In this document: piece after piece, positions 17,565-25,682 of the stretch
Layout: every line of letters begins with the position of its first letter
Position numbering within the stretch: the stretch's first letter is position 1
Origin: Mesorhizobium sp. B4-1-4
GTDB lineage: Bacteria; Pseudomonadota; Alphaproteobacteria; Rhizobiales; Rhizobiaceae
DNA: 64,000 nucleotides
Assembly (NCBI RefSeq): GCF_006439395.2
Contig: NZ_CP083950.1
Span: forward strand, 4,949,001-5,013,000
Direction: 5' to 3'
Program-made: the position numbers and the translations under genes
Notes under the pieces: model-generated
The model's input: only the letters and a program-made list of their open reading frames with translations
What the model was told of the DNA's origin: nothing
Databases searched by the model: none

Positions 17565-18170
17565 TCATTTCCACCGGAACGAGCTGGACATCAGCTGCCA
17601 CTGATCGACATTGTCGGCGCCCTTGGGCGCGTAGAGTTCGAGCACGACGAGCTTGCCGTCCTTGAAATAGAGATAACGCTCGTTCTCGAGGCGAACCTGC
17701 CGGTTGGTTACCGCGTTCGGTTCGGAGTTCGAGGTGTAGACAATGCGGATCGCGGCCCCGGCCGGCAGCTTGACCTGTTTGACGGCGCTCACCCGCACAG
17801 CGCGCCCGGCGGCCTCGAGCTTGACGACATCGTTCGCCTTGACGCTGTCGACGGTCGGCGCGGTATCCGCCTTGGAAACCGAGACGACGACGCCATCCAG
17901 CTTGTCGACGAAGCTGGCGCCGTCGGCACGATCCGACCGTGCCCAACCCTCCGGCACCTTCAGGGTGAACCCTTCTGGTGAAGTATAGTCGATGAAGACC
18001 TGCGTATCGGGGATGTCGCCCGGAGGGTTCTTCTCCGGTTGGACGGGTTTCTCGGCAGCCGAGGCCGGCAGGCAGCCAAGCACCGGAGCCAGGACAGCTG
18101 TCGTTCCCAGGCATGCTGTGAAGGCGAGAACCGGCAGGACGCCGATGGTTTTCCGAAAATGGGTTCTCAT
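17565..18170 (-). CDS. Secreted protein of the ABC operon
   Basis: 201 residues from the ATG at 18170; an earlier in-frame codon would hide the signal peptide. Residues 1-36 form an export signal (MRTHFRKTIGVLPVLAFTA then CLGTTAVLAPVLGCLPASAAE). A Cys lies in the hydrophobic part, but no clean lipobox is certain. The mature part (FIDYTSPEGFTLKVPEGWARS, then VSAVKQVKLPAGAAIRIVYT) resembles PsbP/lipoprotein-LpqN-like beta folds; this is a guess. First gene of the operon with the two ATPases and the permease, so it may be the substrate-binding or adaptor component. Confidence 0.65.
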   Translation of the reverse strand: MRTHFRKTIGVLPVLAFTACLGTTAVLAPVLGCLPASAAEKPVQPEKNPPGDIPDTQVFIDYTSPEGFTLKVPEGWARSDRADGASFVDKLDGVVVSVSKADTAPTVDSVKANDVVKLEAAGRAVRVSAVKQVKLPAGAAIRIVYTSNSEPNAVTNRQVRLENERYLYFKDGKLVVLELYAPKGADNVDQWQLMSSSFRWK

Positions 18171-18244
18171 TTTCCGCAGCCTTTCGATGGAAGGTGAAGT
18201 CCATCCAGTATGGCGCTGCAAGCTTACGGGCGGGTCGCCGGTCT

Positions 18245-18260
18245 CATACGCTTTTGTAAG
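18245..18260 (-). promoter_or_regulatory. TTAC-N6-GTAA-like inverted repeat, site c
   Basis: CATAC-GCTTTT-GTAAG, 75 bp upstream of the secreted-protein/ABC operon; the left half-site has one mismatch. Confidence 0.45.
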
Positions 18261-18301
18261 CTATCGGCGCGTCGGCAAGCTTTCGGCTTCGGCTTCCGGC
18301 T

Positions 18302-19681
18302 CTATGGCGCCGGCGATTTTACCAGCGGAAAGCTCACCACCACGGCGAGCCCGGGCCGGCAGTCCTCCAACGTAATGGATGCGCCGTGCAGATCGGCAAT
18401 GGCCCTGACAAGGCTCAGCCCAAGGCCGCTGCCCGGCGTCGAGCGGCTGTGGTCCAGCCGGTACAGCCGCTGAAACACCCTTTCGCGTTCGCCCATCGGA
18501 ATGCCGGGCCCGTTGTCGGCGACGCTGGCAAGAACACGATCGCCCTGACGCGTCACCGACAGTTTGATGGTCGTGCCGGACGGGCAATGGCGAAGCGCGT
18601 TCTCCACCAGATTGGCGAACATCTGCGTCAACAGTTCGCGGTCGCCATGGATTCGGTCCGCGGCCTCCTTCAGTTGCCTGGATGACAGCACCTTGCCGTC
18701 GTCCTCGGCGACATCGGTATAGATCTCCGCTATGATTTGCAGGATCTCGTCGAGGTCGACATCGGTGAAGCGCGCCTTGCGCGCGCCGGCCTCGATCTGT
18801 GCGATCCGCAACAGCGCGTCGAATGTCTCGTTGATCTGATGGCCCTCGGCCCGCGCATCGGCGAGATCGTCCGATACATCCTGATCCTGCGCTGCCTTGT
18901 CGGCGGCGCCTTCCAGGATCATCTGCAGGCGATTGAGCGGTGTCTTCAGATCGTGCGCGATGTTGGTGCTGACCTGTTTCATGCCGTCAACCAGGCTCGA
19001 CAGCCGGTCGAGCGCCGCATTGACCTGGCTGGAGACGATGTCGATGTCGTCGCCATTGCCGGTCAGCGGAATGCGTGTATCCAGCCGGCCATGCGAGACA
19101 TCGACCATGGTGGCGGCAATGCCGTCGAGACGGCGCTGGACGCGCGAGGCGAGCAGCGCGCCGCCGGCGACCGCCAGCCCGGTGATGATCAGGGTTGCCC
19201 AGCCGAAGCTCATCAGCATGATCGTTTCCAGTTCGTCCGTCTCGGACAGGCTGAATGCGATCGTCAGGGTGTTGCCGCTGACCGAGCCGGAATAGGCGCG
19301 GTATTCGGTATCCGGAGGAATGCCGGGCATTTCGGCGCCGAACAACGAAAAGCCATCGGGAAGACCCGCCGCGGTGAAATTGCCGGCCAGACGGTTGCCG
19401 GCCGCGTCGGTCAGCGAAAAAAGCTGTTCCTTCTTCGGGTTGCGCAAGGAGTGGCTTTCAACCGTCTCGATCAATTCCTTGAGATCGCTGTCGGAATAGG
19501 TCGCGGCGACGACGGAATAGGTTTCCTTGATGCTCTCGTCGAGCTGTTCGGCAAGATCGGCGCTCATCATCTGGTAGACGATGGCGCCCGACAGCACGAA
19601 AGCCAGCATGAACAGGAAGGCGAATGTCAGGGCGAGCCGGAACGGCGTGCTGCGCGGCAGGCGGGCCCATCCTTCCATCAT
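18302..19681 (-). CDS. Sensor histidine kinase
   Basis: 459 residues. First membrane segment about 15-38, periplasmic sensor about 40-153, second membrane segment about 155-178, HAMP about 180-232, dimerisation domain with phosphorylated His243 in NIAHDLKTPLNRL, then a HATPase domain with the N box (LVENALRH) and G boxes (ADNGPGIP, GSGLGLSL). The periplasmic domain has no recognised fold. It overlaps the response regulator by 4 bp, which marks a cognate pair. Confidence 0.9.
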   Translation of the reverse strand: MMEGWARLPRSTPFRLALTFAFLFMLAFVLSGAIVYQMMSADLAEQLDESIKETYSVVAATYSDSDLKELIETVESHSLRNPKKEQLFSLTDAAGNRLAGNFTAAGLPDGFSLFGAEMPGIPPDTEYRAYSGSVSGNTLTIAFSLSETDELETIMLMSFGWATLIITGLAVAGGALLASRVQRRLDGIAATMVDVSHGRLDTRIPLTGNGDDIDIVSSQVNAALDRLSSLVDGMKQVSTNIAHDLKTPLNRLQMILEGAADKAAQDQDVSDDLADARAEGHQINETFDALLRIAQIEAGARKARFTDVDLDEILQIIAEIYTDVAEDDGKVLSSRQLKEAADRIHGDRELLTQMFANLVENALRHCPSGTTIKLSVTRQGDRVLASVADNGPGIPMGERERVFQRLYRLDHSRSTPGSGLGLSLVRAIADLHGASITLEDCRPGLAVVVSFPLVKSPAP

Positions 19682-20361
19682 GGCGCGAGCGGTGCGTGCA
19701 GGCTGTAGCCGGTGTTACGGACTGTGTGGATCAGCTGGGTTTCGAACGGCTTGTCGATCTTGGCCCGCAGCCGGCTGATATGGGTTTCGACGACGCTGGT
19801 CTTGGGGTCGAAGTGAAAGTCCCAGACGCGTTCCAGAAGCATTGTGCGGGTGATCACGCGGCCCTCGCCGCGCATCAGCACTTCCAGCAGGCTGAACTCG
19901 CGTGGCTGCAGATCGATCGGCTGGCCTTGCCGCGTGACGCGGCGCATGATGAGGTCCATTTCGAGATCGCCAACCCGCAGAACCGTCTTCTGTTCCTGCG
20001 CCGCCGGCCGCCGGCCAAGCGCATTGATGCGGGCAAGCAGCTCGGAAAAGGCGAAGGGCTTGACCAGATAATCGTCGCCGCCCGCCTCCAGGCCCTCGAC
20101 GCGGTCGTCGACGCCGCCGACGGAGGTGAGAAAGATAGCCGGCGTGCGCACGCCGGCGGCACGGACCGCCTTGACCATCGACAGGCCGTCGAGACCTGGG
20201 ATCATGCGATCGGCTATGATCACGTCATAGGCGCCGCTGGTCGCGGCGAAAAGCGCGTCATGTCCGTTGCGCAGAAGGTCGCAGACATGGCCGGCCTCTG
20301 TCAGCCCCCTGACGATGTAATCGGCGGTCCTTTGATCGTCCTCGACGAGAAGAAGTCGCAT
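19678..20361 (-). CDS. OmpR/PhoB-family response regulator
   Basis: 227 residues from the ATG at 20361. Receiver domain with acidic pocket E7-D8-D9, phosphoacceptor D51 (IIADRMIPGLDG), switch residue S80 and K101 (LVKPFAFSELL). The C-terminal winged helix has the usual pattern (LQPREFSLLEVLMRGEGRVI, VETHISRLRAKID). It is the best candidate to bind the four TTAC-N6-GTAA sites in 12.5-21.7 kb, although OmpR-type proteins more often use direct repeats. Confidence 0.9.
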   Translation of the reverse strand: MRLLLVEDDQRTADYIVRGLTEAGHVCDLLRNGHDALFAATSGAYDVIIADRMIPGLDGLSMVKAVRAAGVRTPAIFLTSVGGVDDRVEGLEAGGDDYLVKPFAFSELLARINALGRRPAAQEQKTVLRVGDLEMDLIMRRVTRQGQPIDLQPREFSLLEVLMRGEGRVITRTMLLERVWDFHFDPKTSVVETHISRLRAKIDKPFETQLIHTVRNTGYSLHAPLAP

Positions 20362-20467
20362 CGCTGTCCCGGTTGAATGCCGATACCGCGAACAGGCTAT
20401 CACCGGCGCGGGTTCGTTCCTAGGATGGCCGTGACGCCTGCCAGGCGCGGCACGCGCCCGCGCGGGT

Positions 20468-21265
20468 TTATTCCGACTCCAGCAGGATCTCGTCCAGCTC
20501 ATCGGCCTTCTTCCTGAGCGTCATGTAGAGGACAAGGGCGACGATGCAGCCGAGGAAGATCAGGCTGGTGAAGGTGGTGCCGAAGCCAAGGCCGCCATAT
20601 TCGACCGGCTGCGACAGCAGATCGCCGAAGGAGGCGCCAAGCGGCCGCGTCAGGATATAGGCCAGCCAGAAGGCCAGGATGGCGTCCAGAACAAACAGGT
20701 AATAGGCGAGCGCGATGAGCGCGATCACGCCGCCGAACAGCAGGCCCGTGGTCAGATAGCCCATGTCGAAGCTCTCGGCGACCAGGTCGCCCGCAGCGGT
20801 GCCGAGCGAGAAGGTGAAGAGGATCGCCAGCCAGTAGAAGACCTCGCGTCTGGTCGTGAAGATGGTGTGGATCGAAAGCGTCCGTTCGCTCGCGTACCAG
20901 ACCGCGAAGGTCGCCACGAGCACCACGCTGAACGCAATCGTCGTGGTCTGCAGCCGCACGCCGAAATTGTCGACGAGGTTGTCGGTGATCAGCGTGCCGA
21001 CGACGCTGATCAGCACCACCGCCAGCCAGTAGGCCCAGGGCACGTAACGTTTCTGGGCGAATTGGAGGACAAGGGCGACGATCAGGACACCGGTCATGAT
21101 CAACGACGTGACGGTCAGCCCGAGCCCGAGGTTGACGGTGAGATAGTCGGCCGCCGTTTCGCCCATGGTCACCGCCATCAGCTTGATCAGCCAGAAATCG
21201 ACAGTGACCTCGGGGACCCTGTTCTGGCTCGGTGCGGCGATGTTTTGCGTGTTGGAAGAAAGCAT
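20468..21265 (-). CDS. COG4705-type multi-pass membrane protein
   Basis: 265 residues with about seven to eight hydrophobic segments. The N-terminus VPEVTVDFWLIKLMAVTMGET and the repeated pattern of the second half (VFYWLAILFTFSLGTAAGDL) fit a family called membrane-anchored protein, COG4705, with no assigned function. The two halves look related (FWLIKL...TMGETAADYL versus FYWLAI...LGTAAGDLVAE), which suggests internal duplication. It is located between a small secreted protein (27 bp upstream) and the response regulator (106 bp downstream), all on the same strand. Confidence 0.7.
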   Translation of the reverse strand: MLSSNTQNIAAPSQNRVPEVTVDFWLIKLMAVTMGETAADYLTVNLGLGLTVTSLIMTGVLIVALVLQFAQKRYVPWAYWLAVVLISVVGTLITDNLVDNFGVRLQTTTIAFSVVLVATFAVWYASERTLSIHTIFTTRREVFYWLAILFTFSLGTAAGDLVAESFDMGYLTTGLLFGGVIALIALAYYLFVLDAILAFWLAYILTRPLGASFGDLLSQPVEYGGLGFGTTFTSLIFLGCIVALVLYMTLRKKADELDEILLESE

Positions 21266-21292
21266 GGCGACCGTCCTGATGGTTCGCGAAAA

Positions 21293-21550
21293 TTACTTGC
21301 CCATGACTTTCATGGCCTGGGCGAAGAAGTCGTCGGCGCGCTTGTCGTCGTCCGCGTTGCAGCGTTCGATGCCCTTGGTCTCCAGTTCCGAGACCTTGTT
21401 CTTGTCCGCGTCGCCAAGCTTTGCCGTCGCCTCCGCCGCGCGCAGCGCCTTCAGCGTCTCTTCGCAAGGCGCCGTGGCCGCGAAAACGGAGGAGACCGGA
21501 CCGGAAACGGCGACGATGCCCAGTGCGATGGCGAGCGCGTATCTTCTCAT
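21293..21550 (-). CDS. Small secreted protein heading the two-component operon
   Basis: 85 residues from the ATG at 21550. Signal peptide MRRYALAIALGIVAVSGPVS with cleavage after VFA. The mature part is mostly helical and charged (CEETLKALRAAEATAKLGDA, then RADDFFAQAMKVMGK) with two Cys that may pair. Not recognised. It could be a periplasmic ligand or regulator for the nearby kinase; this rests only on the operon position and the shared operator motif. Confidence 0.6.
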   Translation of the reverse strand: MRRYALAIALGIVAVSGPVSSVFAATAPCEETLKALRAAEATAKLGDADKNKVSELETKGIERCNADDDKRADDFFAQAMKVMGK

Positions 21551-21666
21551 GAGATGTTTTCCTGTCTGGTGCCGGTTGCCCGGCTGTCGGTTGATTATGG
21601 CTCGCAGGAGGAGCAAGCCGGCATCTCGACAGTAGGGACGCGAATTCACGCTCGCCTGTCCGCCGC

Positions 21667-21682
21667 CATACAATTTCGTAAG
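21667..21682 (-). promoter_or_regulatory. TTAC-N6-GTAA-like inverted repeat, site d
   Basis: CATAC-AATTTC-GTAAG, 117 bp before the ATG at 21550; same half-sites as site c. This would give autoregulation of the two-component operon. Confidence 0.5.
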
Positions 21683-21814
21683 AATGGGCGCCGATCGGCC
21701 AAAAGGCCTTTACGAAACCCTCGAGGTGCGCTGATAGAAGGCCACTGCCTTGCATCCGCCATCAATGGCGTGCCCTAGTGCTCCCGGGCCTGTCAGCGCC
21801 CAAGGAAAACACCG

Positions 21815-22450
21815 ATGACCTACGCGCCCCTCAAGCCGGTTTCCGATGCCTTTGTCCAGCGCAAGCGACTGATCTTCGTGCGGGTCGCGGCGGTATTCGC
21901 CGTGCTGCTTCTGTTTTTCGCCAAGCCAGCCTTGAGCGAGGGTTCGAGCGGCCATGAGACGCTCGAGCATCTTGGCCTCAGCCTGGTGCTCGTCTGTATC
22001 GTCGGGCGGCTGTGGAGCATCCTCTATGTCGGAGGCAAGAAGAACCAGGAACTGGTCTCGACCGGACCGTTTTCGATGACCCAGAACCCGCTCTATTTCT
22101 TTTCGACAGTGGGCGCGGTCGGCATCGGGTTGATCTATGGCTCCCTGATGGCGGCGCTGCTGCTGGGCGCCGCCTCCTTCTTCATCTTTCGCGTCACCGC
22201 TCGCAAGGAAGCCGGATTCCTGCTGGGCAAGTTCGGGCCGGCCTATAGCGCCTATATCGAGGCGACGCCCCGGTTCTGGCCGAACCCGCTGCTCTACCGC
22301 GACCATGACGAGCTGCAGTTCTCGACGCGCGCGCTCAAGCGCACCTTCCTCGACGGGCTTTATTTCCTCGCCATCTTCCCGGTCATCGAGCTGATCGAAT
22401 ATTTCCGGGAGACGGGCCTGCTGTTCCCGGCCTTCGTCACGCTCTACTGA
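21815..22450 (+). CDS. Isoprenylcysteine carboxyl methyltransferase-like membrane protein
   Basis: 211 residues with membrane segments near 20-40, 52-70, 98-130 and 185-205. The motif GPFSMTQNPLYFF followed by ARKEAGFLLGKFGPAY matches the C-terminal SAM-binding core (GPY...RHPxY, E..L...FG..Y) of the ICMT/PEMT-like family. Bacterial members methylate diverse small molecules or lipids; the substrate cannot be told. Divergent from the TCS operon, 264 bp away. Confidence 0.7.
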   Translation: MTYAPLKPVSDAFVQRKRLIFVRVAAVFAVLLLFFAKPALSEGSSGHETLEHLGLSLVLVCIVGRLWSILYVGGKKNQELVSTGPFSMTQNPLYFFSTVGAVGIGLIYGSLMAALLLGAASFFIFRVTARKEAGFLLGKFGPAYSAYIEATPRFWPNPLLYRDHDELQFSTRALKRTFLDGLYFLAIFPVIELIEYFRETGLLFPAFVTLY

Positions 22451-22601
22451 CATCCGCGCCCGCCCAGCAATCATCAGGAAAATCGTTTCAGGTCGTGCGG
22501 CGCTTCGACCAGTGCGGTTCAGCGCCAGGATCGTTGGCTGCTTCAAGCCCCTGTGTTCATGCAATTCCGGACGAAGCCGCGATGCGCGGTCCAGGAATAC
22601 G

Positions 22602-23087
22602 CTATGCTCCCAGCGGATAAGGCATGTAGCCGACGAAGCCCGCGATCTTCCAGCTTCCGCCGACCTTCCTGCAGAAATACAGCGTCTGCCATTTCAGCCT
22701 GTCGACGCCGCCATCCGCCTTGGCGACGGAGCCGTCGAACTTCTTGTGCAGCACGGCGCGGTCGCCATCGACATCGATGTCGCGCAGATTGGTGACACGG
22801 AACAGCGCCTCGCGCAGCGGTTCCGCGAACTTGGTCGCCGCCGTCTCCTTGGCCTGGCGCAGCCACTCGTCGCGATAGACTTCCAGCCTCGGGAACTGCA
22901 GCCGCCAGGCGTCGGCATTGGCGAGGAAATGCGCGTGCATGCCGAAAAAGCTTTCAGCGACGAAATCATTCTCCACCATCGACCAGTCCTGGCCGATGAA
23001 GGCGTCGATATCGCGCCGCACCAGCATCTCCCACAGCGCGTGGCGGTCGGCGTCGCCCGATGGAAACGGGTTCTTGTCGAAGGTCAT
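22602..23087 (-). CDS. SnoaL/NTF2-like protein of unknown function
   Basis: 161 residues from the ATG at 23087; the longer open frame upstream is a shadow of the opposite-strand ridA gene. The second half (NLRDIDVDGDRAVLHKKFDG, ..LKWQTLYFCRKVGGSWKIAG) is a typical NTF2-like ending. The N-terminal half (HALWEMLVRRDIDAFIGQDW) suits the helical part of that fold. No catalytic residues can be assigned. It is divergent from ridA, 219 bp apart. Confidence 0.6.
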   Translation of the reverse strand: MTFDKNPFPSGDADRHALWEMLVRRDIDAFIGQDWSMVENDFVAESFFGMHAHFLANADAWRLQFPRLEVYRDEWLRQAKETAATKFAEPLREALFRVTNLRDIDVDGDRAVLHKKFDGSVAKADGGVDRLKWQTLYFCRKVGGSWKIAGFVGYMPYPLGA

Positions 23088-23306
23088 TGTCGGGTTCTCC
23101 GGTCTCGCAAAGGCATCTGTTCGTCGCGGCTTTTCGGCTGTCCGGCAAGCGCCCACGATGCAAGCGCTTCTGTAATAAAGCAACACGGATTTCGAAGAAT
23201 GTTGCTTTCCAACAAGCCCCTCTATCGGGATCGCCCCGATCGGGGTAAATCTGCGCCAAGCGGGCGCCGTCCTGGCGCCGCGTCGCGTCATTCGGAGGAG
23301 CATCCC

Positions 23307-23672
23307 TTGCCCAAGCAGACTTTTGGAACATCCCATGTGCCGCTGTCGCCCGCCGTGCGGGCCGGCGATTTCGTCTATGTCTCGGGCCAGGTCCCGGTCG
23401 GCGGCGATGGCATCGTGGTGAAAGGCGGCATTACCGAACAGACCGAGCAGGTGCTCGCCAATGTGAAGGCCGCGCTCGCCTTGGCCGGCTGCACCCTGGA
23501 CGATGTGGTCAAAACCACCGTCTGGCTCGAGGACGCGCGCGATTTCGGCGCCTTCAATGCCGTCTATGCCAGGCACTTTCCCAAGAACCCGCCGGCCCGC
23601 ACCACGGTCGAATCGCGGCTGATGATCGATATCAAGATCGAGGTCGAGGCGGTCGCCTACCGGCCGGTCTGA
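23307..23672 (+). CDS. RidA family enamine/imine deaminase
   Basis: 121 residues. TTG start at 23307 with an excellent ribosome site (GGAGGAG, 6 nt upstream). Family signatures are VPLSPAVRAGDFVYVSGQVP, QTEQVLANVKAALALAGC, and the C-terminal RTTVESRLMIDIKIEVEAVA with the substrate-carboxylate Arg in the usual position. RidA proteins hydrolyse reactive enamines such as 2-aminoacrylate. The next gene (amidohydrolase) follows by 32 bp, so a specialised role in that pathway is likely. Confidence 0.88.
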   Translation: MPKQTFGTSHVPLSPAVRAGDFVYVSGQVPVGGDGIVVKGGITEQTEQVLANVKAALALAGCTLDDVVKTTVWLEDARDFGAFNAVYARHFPKNPPARTTVESRLMIDIKIEVEAVAYRPV

Positions 23673-23704
23673 CAAAAAGCCCTGAAGAAGCGGAGGTTCT
23701 CCCA

Positions 23705-24940
23705 ATGCAATTCGACCTCCTGCTGAAGGGCGGACGGCTAATCGATCCGGCATCCGGGCTCGACGCGCCACGCGATGTCGCCATCGCCAATGGCCGTGTC
23801 GCGGCGCTCGCCCCTGACATCCCGGCGGACCGCGCCAATCAGGTCGTCGATGCAACGGGGTGCATCGTCGCGCCAGGCCTGATCGACCTGCACAGCCACG
23901 TCTATTGGGGCGGCACCTCGCTCGGCGTCGATGCCGACCGGCTTGCCGCCAAGAGCGGCACCACCACCTTCATCGATGCGGGCAGCGCAGGCGCCGGCAA
24001 TTTCCTTGGCTTCCGCCGCCACGTCATGGAGCGCTCGAAGGTGCGCATCCTGGCCTATGTCAACATTTCCTTTGCCGGCATCTTCGGCTTCTCGCAGACG
24101 GTGTCGGTCGGCGAGTGCAGCGATCTCAGGCTGTGCGAACCGCGCGAGGTGGTCGCGGCGGTGCGTGAGCACGCCGACGTCGTCGTCGGCGTCAAGGTCC
24201 GTTCCGGCAAGCATGCCGGCGGCAACAGCGGCATCGCGCCGGTCGATCTTGCGCTGGAGGCCGCCGACAAGGCCGGCCTGCCGCTGATGGCGCATATCGA
24301 CGAGCCGCCGCCCGGGCGCTCGGAAGTGCTGCCGCGCCTGCGCCGGGGCGATATCCTCACCCATTGCTTCCGGCCGTTCCCCAACGCGCCGGTCTTTGCT
24401 TCCGGCGCGGTGCGGCCCGATATGCGGCTGGCGCGCGAGCGCGGCGTCATCTTCGATCTGGGCCATGGCATGGGCTCGTTCGACTTCGACGTCGCCCGCG
24501 CCATGCTCGCCGAAGGGCTGGCGCCCGACGTCATCTCGAGCGACGTGCATCTCTACTGCGTCGACGGCCCGGCCTTCGACATACTGGTCTGCATGTCGAA
24601 GCTGATCGCGCTCGGCATGCCGCTGGTCGAGGTGCTGCGCGCCGCGACGCAGGCCCCGGCGCGGGCGATCGCGCGGCCCGATCTCGGCACGCTGGCTGTC
24701 GGCGCTGTCGGCGACGTCGCCGTGCTTCGCCAGCGGTCGGGCCGCTTCACTTTCGTCGACGCTGTCGGCGCCTCGTTGGTCGCCGACCAGCGGCTGGTGT
24801 CGGAAGGCATCGTCATCGGCGGCACCTGGTGGCCGAACGAGGCGGTGAACGACCTCGGCGAGACCGAGCGTTTCGAGGCGCATGCGCATCACACCCATGT
24901 CGAAGTCGCGGCCCGGCACTTCGGACATCGGCACGAGTGA
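23705..24940 (+). CDS. Amidohydrolase/deacetylase family metallohydrolase
   Basis: 411 residues. The metal-site HxH is at 63-65 (GLIDLHSHVY), followed by VVGVKVRSGK (carboxylated-Lys region), LMAHIDEPP, ILTHCFRP and the catalytic Asp in VISSDVHLY. It fits the dihydroorotase-like group annotated amidohydrolase/deacetylase. Substrate is probably a cyclic amide or N-acyl compound; not determinable. It forms a two-gene unit with ridA. Confidence 0.8.
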   Translation: MQFDLLLKGGRLIDPASGLDAPRDVAIANGRVAALAPDIPADRANQVVDATGCIVAPGLIDLHSHVYWGGTSLGVDADRLAAKSGTTTFIDAGSAGAGNFLGFRRHVMERSKVRILAYVNISFAGIFGFSQTVSVGECSDLRLCEPREVVAAVREHADVVVGVKVRSGKHAGGNSGIAPVDLALEAADKAGLPLMAHIDEPPPGRSEVLPRLRRGDILTHCFRPFPNAPVFASGAVRPDMRLARERGVIFDLGHGMGSFDFDVARAMLAEGLAPDVISSDVHLYCVDGPAFDILVCMSKLIALGMPLVEVLRAATQAPARAIARPDLGTLAVGAVGDVAVLRQRSGRFTFVDAVGASLVADQRLVSEGIVIGGTWWPNEAVNDLGETERFEAHAHHTHVEVAARHFGHRHE

Positions 24941-24993
24941 GCCTTGCCAGCGAGGTCGGGGCTCTGTCAGCGGTCAGGCGACTGTCGGGGCAG

Positions 24994-25575
24994 TCATGCC
25001 AAGCCGAGCGTGTTCAGGAAACTCGCGGCATCCATCGTCGTCAAAAGCTCGATACGCGTGCGGATCAGGTCATCGCTCCAGTCCCACCATTTCAACGATT
25101 GCAGGCGCTCGATGACATCGGGCGCGAACCGGTAGCGCATGACACGAGCCGGATTGCCGACCGCGATGGCATAGGGCGGAATCTCTCTGGTGACGATGCT
25201 GCCGGCACCGATCACCGCTCCATTGCCGATCGTGACGCCGCTGAGAATGACACTGCGGGCACCGATCCAGACGTCATGGCCGACCGTAATCGGACCCTTG
25301 CCGACGGTTCCATTTCCGTTGCGGATCTTCCCGTCCACGGATTGGATCGGATAGGTGGTCGCGCTGTCGAGGCGGTGTTCAGCCGCGCAGATAAAGAGAA
25401 CATCCGGGCCGATCGAACAGAACGATCCTATCCGCACCGGCACGGTTTCACGCGGAACGAAGAACGATTTCTTGCTGAGGCCGTAAGTATGACGCCCGAT
25501 CTCGACACCTGGCAGTGGCGGCAACGGGTCCTTTTTCAGTCCAAGCTTGATGCGAAGCCCTCTTAGAAATCCCAT
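24994..25575 (-). CDS. CatB-like O-acetyltransferase (left-handed beta-helix)
   Basis: 193 residues. Hexapeptide repeats around IGSFCSIGPDVLFICAAEHR, ITVGHDVWIGARSVILSG and IGNGAVIGAGSIVTREIPPY, with the catalytic His in AAEHRLD. PYAIAVGNPARVMRYRF is the standard end of the helix. Members acetylate chloramphenicol-type antibiotics or sugars; the length and a C-terminal WWDW motif match the xenobiotic acetyltransferase branch. Actual substrate unknown. Confidence 0.8.
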   Translation of the reverse strand: MGFLRGLRIKLGLKKDPLPPLPGVEIGRHTYGLSKKSFFVPRETVPVRIGSFCSIGPDVLFICAAEHRLDSATTYPIQSVDGKIRNGNGTVGKGPITVGHDVWIGARSVILSGVTIGNGAVIGAGSIVTREIPPYAIAVGNPARVMRYRFAPDVIERLQSLKWWDWSDDLIRTRIELLTTMDAASFLNTLGLA

Positions 25576-25682
25576 CGGCGTCCTCCCCCGAGTCGCCGGG
25601 CACTATAGCGGGAATCCTCACGGCATCTGAAACCTTCGCGGACGATTTTTCGTCCGGGCTGGCCTGGTGGCCCCAGCTTCTT

